This document shows, piece after piece, positions 59,901 to 64,000 of a stretch of DNA of 64,000 bases (positions are counted from its first letter, which is position 1; the number at the start of each line of letters is the position of its first letter). The notes below the pieces were generated by a model. That model was not told where the DNA came from. It did not search any database and saw only the letters and a program-made list of their open reading frames with translations. The translations under genes were made by a program, and so were the position numbers. The DNA lies in NCBI GenBank assembly GCA_027943335.1, contig BSBK01001879.1:847501-911500 (forward strand). Direction: 5' to 3'. Source of the DNA: Chamaecyparis obtusa (lineage: Eukaryota > Streptophyta > Pinopsida > Cupressales > Cupressaceae).

Positions 59901-62900
59901 TTTCATATTGCAACAATTTAAATATTTGAAATTTATACAAACAAAATCAATGTTAAAAAAGAAATAGTATCAATCGAGCTAATATATTCAATGTAGAAAG
60001 AGGAAAATTTTGTTTGTGATTGCCTATCTCCCATGCTACTTCCCGACTCTACAACACTTCAGGACTTTGCAAAACTCAACCCAACTTTCCCAGCTGCGTC
60101 TTCAGCGTCGTACGCTGATTTCATAGAGAGTCAACATCACGTTTTTGCAGGTTTTTCCCATTAGTGTCGCTTTTTGAGTTTCTACTAGTTTCATGCAATT
60201 TTTTTGCTGATTAACCGTCACTTTTTGCCAATTAATCGCTTGATAAATCGCAAAAAAAGCGTTGAAAGTCGTCGACCAAAAAATCTCAAATTTTTGGGGA
60301 ATAAATCACTGCACATGCCGATTCCCAATTAATCACGTATAATCTTGATCTTTTGTCGTTTTCTACTTCTATGCTATTAATATATATTAATAGGCAATAA
60401 TAATTAAAATTTTGAAACTACTTTATAATATTAATTTTAAACTATAGGGGTTCGCTGCTTCCTCATTAAAGGGCAATCTATAATAGTGCATAAAAATTAT
60501 AATTTTAAAATTAGTATATAATAATATTTATTATATAGTTGATCTCATCAAAATCCATGGGGCAAGGCATGCAAAGAGCTCGGGTCATATTGAAACCGTG
60601 ATTTAAAACAAATTCATTAGCAACTTCAACACTATCTCACATGCCCCCAACAATTTAGGATGATTGAGGCCCTTTCAAATTTCGTTGATGACTACCATTG
60701 CTCCTCCCACTCTGATTAGGGTTTTCCAGAGGTCGGAAAGAAAACTAAAGGGAAAAAATTACAATTTTTTTCCTAGCCGATTGCTCATTGACTTCACTTT
60801 TGTCCTAGAGTCAACCCTATTTCTGAGTGATTCATCAATTTCTTGAGATTTTTGTAGGGTTTCGTAGGTTTTATAATGATTTTTTTATGTTATTTTGATA
60901 TTTTTAGGGATTTTAATATGACTTTAATGCACTTTAAATGCAAAAAGGTCATTGAAAATCAAGTCAACAATTTTTTCATCAATCGGGATTTTTTCAGGGA
61001 AAAATCAGCAAGCTCTAGGATTTAGGATTAATCAGGTATAATTGGGTTCTGGCAAGCTCTATAATTCTCACTCTAGGATCCTCCCTCTTGTAATTCTGTT
61101 TAGCATATGTTGAAATTACGAAATAGACCTTGTAAGGTTGTTTGCTGAAGATATTTTGTGCTAATTTATCATTAAACCATAGGTTGTAAGGTATCAAACT
61201 GACTTGCAAGGGGAAAGACAAGAAAGACGATCTACATTGCATTCACTCAAATTTTCAACTTTTGTCTGGGCCACTCTTTCTTAAAACATAAAGATTGGTT
61301 TTTAATGCTGTACGTGTTATAGGCTTATAGCAAACCCGTCTGAGCCCAAGCATAACTAAAGGTACATTCTCTAAATCATCCATGTATAATGGTATAATGA
61401 AGCATATTTCAAACTTTACAGCTTGACCATTGCATATCTTATCATTTTAAATCATACAATGGCATTTGCTATGAGTTGTCAACTGAAATATATTCCATAT
61501 TAGAAACTGGAATTTGAAAATGAATACGATCTATTGTTATTTTGCAATTTGAGACTTTGAGGTTAATGTAGCTAGTTTTTTAATAGTTTCAAGTGCAGAG
61601 GAAATGTACAAAAAAATTGGATACACTCCCTTTTTCATTTGTTTCAGTTTGATTTTTTATTTTCACTATTTATGCACCCAATGAAGATGGAATAAGAATG
61701 TTAATAAGACTGAAAGAAGCTGGAAACAGTTGAAAATGTTCTGCCTTACAGAAAACTCCAGTTGCCCCTCCCAGTTGAGTGCCAAAGCGTTTGAGGTTCT
61801 AGATATGATCCTGATCCTTTGGGATCTATTTAAAAATGACCAATACATCAAGCTGTTCTCATAATCATCATGTGCCTTTCTGAAAGCATCATGACATTTC
61901 CAGCCCATTTTTAGGGCAACACCATGCAGATTATCAATTAAAGAACTCAGATCCATTAGATTTCCACAATCCATATTACTGTGAGTATCAGTTTCTGGAT
62001 TCAATTGTGTAGCATTTTTTTTAACCATCAACGTTTCGGATCATACTACATGATCCATCATCAGGATGCTGCTCAAGAGAAAAGAAACATGAAAATCATG
62101 TTTCTTTTCTCTCGAGCAGCATCCTGATGATGGATCATCATGTTTCTTTTCTCTTGAGCAGCATCCTGATGATGGATCATGTAGTATGATCCGAAACGTT
62201 GATGGTTAAAAAAAATGCTACACAATTGAATCCAGAAACTGACACTCACAATTAAAGAACTACCAAAGCATACAAAAAAATAAAGGAAGCTATCACATTG
62301 TGTACTGTCATTCCATAACAGAATAAGGCAATTACCAATGTTGCAATTAAATTATTAAAGTAAACCATCTCCAAAGACCATAACATTTGCCCAGATCAAA
62401 ACATACATCAAAATCTTTGACATTGTCAATTGTCAGATATATTCAAAAGGAAATGAGAAATTTCCTGGGACTGTCAATTTGAAGCAAATTGATTTGATTG
62501 CATCCTTGTTAAGTTTCAACCATAGGAATCCAAATGGCAAAAACATATTAGTATCCACAGTATGATTGTAAGTCACCTGGATATCAGACTTCTTGAAGCC
62601 AGCTGTTTCAAGAATTGCATCATGCAATGCAGCTGATCTCCTTTCAACAAAGTCGGCATAACTTAAGCCGTCTGGGGGAGAGAGCTGAGCGTGTGTAAAG
62701 ACCACCAGGCTTCTCTGCCATATCTGTTTTCCAAAAGTATCAGAAATGGCCTTGATGATTTGTTTATCCAAGTTATCAACTCGATAACTATCCAATCGAT
62801 CCACATAAAGCAGCACATCAATAATCTTGTTTGTCAGAAACCTGCCATGATCATTGATAACCTCAACTGTTGTTAAAACAAGTAATTGAGACAAAGGAAT

Positions 62901-63613
62901 ATTTTGGAAAAACATTTTCCTCAAATCAAATACCAACCAGGCAAACTATGAATCAGTTGTTCATGAACTTGGGAGTAACAAGTAGGCTTTACGGAAAGAC
63001 ACTGGTACTAAAAACCAATCATCACTACCTTTTTATTAGGTCGAGAGCATGATCGTTTACAAAACCACCTTCTATTAATCCCGGTGTATCAATTATATTT
63101 AGTGTAAAGCCTGCTCTTGACCTTGAACATAATATAGGTCGCATTGCCTCAGCCTGCCAGTTCAAAATTAAAAATATGATCAGAAATGTTAATCTCATAC
63201 AAATTCATTGGGCTGAATACAACATCCCAGAACAGGCAATATTGTTCAACACGTGAAATTAATTTTTTATTTAAGGCCCTGTTAACTGAGTGTACTCGAA
63301 AAATATATTTATACCTGAAAGGCACTCACAACAGCTACTCTTTCCCCAACAAGAGAGTTAACTGTTGAAGACTTCCCCACGCCACCTTTCCCCATAACAA
63401 GAATGGTAAGAGAGTTCACATTCTGCATGCATTTCATGCTTGAATAAGGCATGTCTAGATTAACACCAAAAAAAAAACCATGAAAGAGCAAAGTAACAGT
63501 ATTTACTGAGCAACCTCTTGCTTCAATTTACTCAGCAACCCGTACAGTGCATTCTGAGTAGCGACTGGAAATTGCTGAATACCCATCCACTCACGGACCT
63601 GTTGAGATGCCAT
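44818..63613 (-). CDS. TOC34: Toc34-type GTPase of the chloroplast outer-envelope import receptor (exons 1-6; C-terminus not found)
   Basis: Encodes a Toc34/Toc33-like GTPase, the outer-envelope receptor that binds GTP and preproteins and works with Toc159 and the Toc75 channel. Exons: 63,613-63,515, 63,422-63,315, 63,153-63,029, 62,841-62,577, 45,177-45,118 and 44,979-44,818. All have GT/AG sites and join in phase into 273 codons without a stop. Motifs: P-loop GKGGVGKSS (45-52 region), switch II DTPG (91-94), RLDSYRVD with the dimer-interface Arg (131), THAQ in the G4 position (160-163), and ENSGRC (206-211). Family members have about 300-315 residues and end in a transmembrane anchor; that last exon is missing or unrecognised below 44,818. 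Introns 1-3 and 5 are 92-187 bp, but intron 4 is 17.4 kb. Codons look constrained, so the gene is probably alive if the last exon exists. Confidence 0.88.
45118..45177 (-). CDS. TOC34: Toc34 exon 5
   Basis: 20 codons, IPVVLVENSGRCNTNDGGEK, between TTTTGCAG and AAG/GTATTT. It supplies the G5-like ENSGRC motif. It is separated from exon 4 by 17,399 bp, and in-phase joining gives the expected SDIQ-IPVVLVENS sequence. Confidence 0.9.
45501..46085 (+). mobile_element. Solo LTR, 585 bp, with perfect 5-bp target duplication
   Basis: Starts TGTTAGTGTG, ends TCTTACA, flanked on both sides by CAAAG (45,496-45,500 and 46,086-46,090). The promoter-proximal part has five imperfect copies of CACCTTTGGTGGAC (45,620-45,840), and a TATA-like CTATTTAACC lies at about 45,910. 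No internal region remains, so the element was removed by LTR-LTR recombination. Confidence 0.82.
46091..46650. other. Unassigned sequence between solo LTR and gypsy relic
   Basis: No gene recognised. It may be the decayed gag/leader of the neighbouring gypsy element. Confidence 0.35.
46650..48010 (+). pseudogene. Ty3/gypsy polymerase relic (reverse transcriptase, RNase H)
   Basis: Plus strand, with stops and frameshifts. Readable in order: IADYFDQLPRARYFFRFDCKS (RT fingers and first catalytic Asp), ILYWDDILVHSTSMEEHL (the YxDD active site as YWDD, near 47,195), KEVELLTHWIGKGMIQSV, LFLGLTNYHRKFVEGYS (thumb, FLGL.NYYR motif), then an RNase H region (PVAFESSKLN) and VDIVYNPVKTNAVADVLNWKA, which matches the NxVADALSR end of RNase H. 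A 70-bp tandem duplication covers that last motif (47,868 and 47,938). Integrase absent. Confidence 0.75.
48020..49800 (-). pseudogene. Copia relic: gag end, protease, pre-integrase and integrase
   Basis: Minus strand, heavily broken. From the 5' side: Gag piece FEKLWDDFIEDIRLE with a knuckle-like end (KIGYYVFECSK), a decayed protease site (WLVDGVALRHM for the usual W-DSGASRHM, near 49,370), a GAG-pre-integrase motif LWHKKLGHLHNGALPLL (48,975), an integrase-core stretch (FRKTKIHIMKTKGRFLGN), and the post-core region (YILNMCPHRMLEDN, LFQVFGSPMYIH, VYEVYVPSQQKPVLS). It stops before RT at the border with the opposed gypsy relic. Confidence 0.7.
49843..50900. other. Possible LTR-element remnant, unresolved
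   Basis: TGTTGATGCGAG at 49,843 looks like an LTR start, but no matching end or target duplication (GGTAC) was found. No ORF with a known domain. Confidence 0.25.
50990..52050. repeat. Low-order repeats of CCAACTTGCA-type motif
   Basis: (C/T)(T/C)GCCAACT(T/C)GCA-like units recur many times, densest at 51,650-51,830 (CTTCCCAACTTGCA, GCTTGCCAACTTG). ACCCCTACCAAC plus GCATGCCTGCCAACT-type units occur near 51,030 and 51,990. This composition suggests the non-coding interior of a decayed LTR element. No protein domain seen. Confidence 0.55.
52051..53850. other. Unassigned intronic sequence
   Basis: No gene or clear repeat. 53,480-53,570 has a short inner repeat (TTTGATATCAAAGGTA / CTCGATATCAAAGGTA). 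Confidence 0.4.
53858..54419. mobile_element. TIR element, family 2, short copy
   Basis: Left end CTAAGTGGCCAGTTCAGATTCG and right end (reverse complement) AGCTAAGTTACCAG then ATTCG form inverted termini. The first 260 bp match 40,357-40,610, including GGGTTCGTCCGTACA and GCAGCAAATAAGTTCATACAC. A 60-bp stretch around AGTAAAGCAACATAGCAA is doubled and joined by (TA) repeats. No coding sequence. The target duplication is unclear because both flanks are A-rich. Confidence 0.65.
54420..58043. other. Unassigned intronic sequence
   Basis: I see no gene, exon or well-bounded element in these 3.6 kb on either strand. Confidence 0.45.
58457..59523 (-). mobile_element. Three-unit array with 5S-rRNA-derived promoter sequence (Cassandra-like or 5S-SINE-like)
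   Basis: Three units start at 58,457, 58,821 and 59,186 (364-365 bp apart). On the minus strand each carries a 5S rRNA-like segment: GGTTAAGTGCGCTTG (box A), GGAGTAGTACTGGGATGGGTGACC (intermediate element plus box C, split here) and GAAGTCC. The segments lie at about 58,607-58,680, 58,970-59,045 and 59,335-59,408. Each unit can be read as an LTR on the minus strand (TGCTGTGGAAAATA...AATATCACA, about 355 bp). Cassandra TRIM elements carry 5S sequence in their LTRs. The array is flanked by a 10-bp direct repeat AGAATTCATT (58,447-58,456, 59,524-59,533), which is long for an LTR element, so a 5S-derived SINE remains possible. Confidence 0.7.
60374..61934. other. Unassigned intronic sequence
   Basis: AT-rich, no gene supported. 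60,990-61,050 (ATCGGGATTTTTTCAGGG) resembles sequence at 58,050-58,130 (GGATTTTTTGAAAAAATTCGG), so ends of related small elements may lie here. Confidence 0.35.
61948..62248. mobile_element. 301-bp palindromic element with 13-bp target duplication
   Basis: CAATTAAAGAACT flanks it on both sides (61,935-61,947 and 62,249-62,261). Inside, arms 61,981-62,092 and 62,138-62,249 are 112-bp inverted copies with one mismatch. The centre holds an extra 42-bp partial copy of the right arm (62,096-62,137). A 13-bp duplication suggests target-primed insertion; the inverted layout could come from twin priming or a foldback structure. Confidence 0.75.
62166..62197 (+). ncRNA. Hammerhead-ribozyme-like core
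   Basis: CTGATGA (62,166-62,172), then T, a 7-bp stem GGATCAT/ATGATCC with loop GTAGT, then GAAAC (62,193-62,197): the order of the hammerhead catalytic core with stem II. The extra T before the stem is not canonical. Stem III partner CCATCAACG and a TTT follow in the left arm (62,025-62,036), but that complementarity exists anyway because the arms are inverted copies. A mirrored copy lies in the left arm. Activity unproven. Confidence 0.3.
62577..62841 (-). CDS. TOC34: Toc34 exon 4, central GTPase domain
   Basis: 265 bp from acceptor GGCAG/GTTTCT to donor CCAG/GTGACT. Encodes DVLLYVDRLDSYRVDNLDKQ, SLVVFTHAQLSPPDGLSY and ends FKKSDIQ. Reading continues open for 48 codons into the intron but loses family similarity at the donor. 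Confidence 0.93.
63029..63153 (-). CDS. TOC34: Toc34 exon 3, switch II
   Basis: 125 bp from acceptor GGCAG/GCTGAG to donor AAG/GTAGTG, phase 2 at its end. Encodes AEAMRPILCSRSRAG and NIIDTPGLIEGGFVN, with the DTPG motif. Confidence 0.93.
63315..63422 (-). CDS. TOC34: Toc34 exon 2, P-loop
   Basis: 36 codons from acceptor CATGCAG/AATGTG to donor TTTCAG/GTATAA. Carries LTILVMGKGGVGKSSTVNSL, the nucleotide-binding P-loop, and ends SAFQ. Confidence 0.93.
63515..63613 (-). CDS. TOC34: Toc34 exon 1 (coding part)
   Basis: 33 codons, MASQQVREWMGIQQFP through LLSKLKQE, then donor GAG/GTTGCT. The start is the first ATG of the family-typical REW..QQFP motif. An acceptor TTTTTGCAG at about 63,638 lies 24 bp upstream, so the leader is itself spliced. 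Confidence 0.9.
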
Positions 63614-64000
63614 GGAAACTGCTTACAAAAGGTAGGCCTGCAAAAACCATCTGAATTTTTAAAACAAGCATGACAAACCAAATATAACGTAAAATCTTTT
63701 GATTTTTTCTTCACGACGCTACAAATCAAACTCAGATTAGATCCTGGTCAAGTTAGAGTCTACTGCAACAAGTAAATTGAATTTATACATAGTTTCCCAC
63801 TGCTTGGGATAAATTGCCATTATTTCGATCAACCAGGTCATGCCATAATAGTAAGGTAGAGAAGCTGCCGCGCTGATGGGCCCGCTGACCACACTCTCCG
63901 TGATTATGGAGCTGATTAATGCATCCCAGATGGACCAGGGTTGTCTGAAGACTCAGGTGAATTGCATTCCCCATGAATTTGATAAATCCAAAAGTGTACT
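63614..64000 (-). other. Toc34 5' leader and upstream sequence
   Basis: 63,637-63,614 is the spliced leader piece before the ATG. The first non-coding exon and promoter are expected between about 63,700 and beyond the window end. No TATA box is obvious; GC content rises near 63,860-63,900. Confidence 0.4.

Larger units (their letters stand above)
45178..62576 (-). other. Toc34 intron 4, 17.4 kb, filled with mobile elements
   Basis: Bounded by donor CCAG/GTGACT and acceptor TTTTGCAG/ATTCC. The features below between these coordinates lie inside it. Confidence 0.85.

Noticed and set aside
61666..62031. 121-codon minus-strand frame (DLSSLIDNLHGVALKMGW...)
   Set aside because: It runs across the target duplication and into the palindromic insert, lies within Toc34 intron 4, and shows no known domain.
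62433..62576. 48 extra codons after Toc34 exon 4 (VTYNHTVDTNMF...)
   Set aside because: A good donor (CCAG/GTGACT) precedes it, and joining to exon 5 restores the family sequence; this is intron read-through.

Overview
This window is nuclear DNA from a seed plant. It is AT-rich and crowded with decayed retrotransposons and DNA transposons. It holds one recognisable host gene: a Toc34-type GTPase of the chloroplast outer-envelope import receptor, on the minus strand. Six consecutive coding exons are present (63,613 down to 44,818, 273 codons, all in phase). The C-terminal membrane-anchor exon was not found. Five of the exons have small introns (92-187 bp), but intron 4 is about 17.4 kb and filled with mobile DNA. 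Giant TE-filled introns and this TE load fit a gymnosperm best, but that is an inference; no tool could be run.

Layout. 1-6,839: the 5' part of a minus-strand LTR retrotransposon whose other end lies outside the window. It has a 1,222-bp LTR, a primer-binding site, a gag with five CCHC-type knuckles, and a second, unrecognised 1,184-codon ORF preceded by its own TATA box and leader. 6,840-33,776: two copies (A1, A2) of a large repeat unit flank two copies (B1, B2) of a 3.4-kb unit. Each A copy carries a copia-type gag-protease element set in a degenerate tandem repeat of about 420 bp. Each B copy carries a fragment of a BMS1-like ribosome-biogenesis GTPase pseudogene and the 5' part of a LINE. 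Later insertions (an ORF1-only LINE with a 17-bp target duplication, a GC-rich insert, an inverted LTR chimera) tell the copies apart. 33,777-38,100: gene-poor DNA with a 1,479-bp Mutator-like element flanked by a perfect 9-bp target duplication. 38,100-42,600: short segmental repeats and an intronless UBP12/13 deubiquitinase pseudogene, split by a second terminal-inverted-repeat element. 42,600-44,817: sequence downstream of the last Toc34 exon found, with a few unproven exon-like stretches.

44,818-63,613: the Toc34 gene. Intron 4 holds a solo LTR with a perfect TSD, a Ty3/gypsy reverse-transcriptase relic, an opposed copia relic, a second copy of the TIR element, a three-unit array carrying 5S-rRNA-derived promoter sequence, and a 301-bp palindromic element with a 13-bp TSD and a hammerhead-like core. 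63,614-64,000 is probable 5' leader and upstream sequence.

Apart from Toc34, the coding sequences seen are transposon ORFs or dead gene copies. The observations most worth follow-up are the retroelement with the extra independently promoted ORF and only C-to-T stop codons, the palindromic hammerhead-like element, the 5S-bearing array, and the ORF1-only LINEs.
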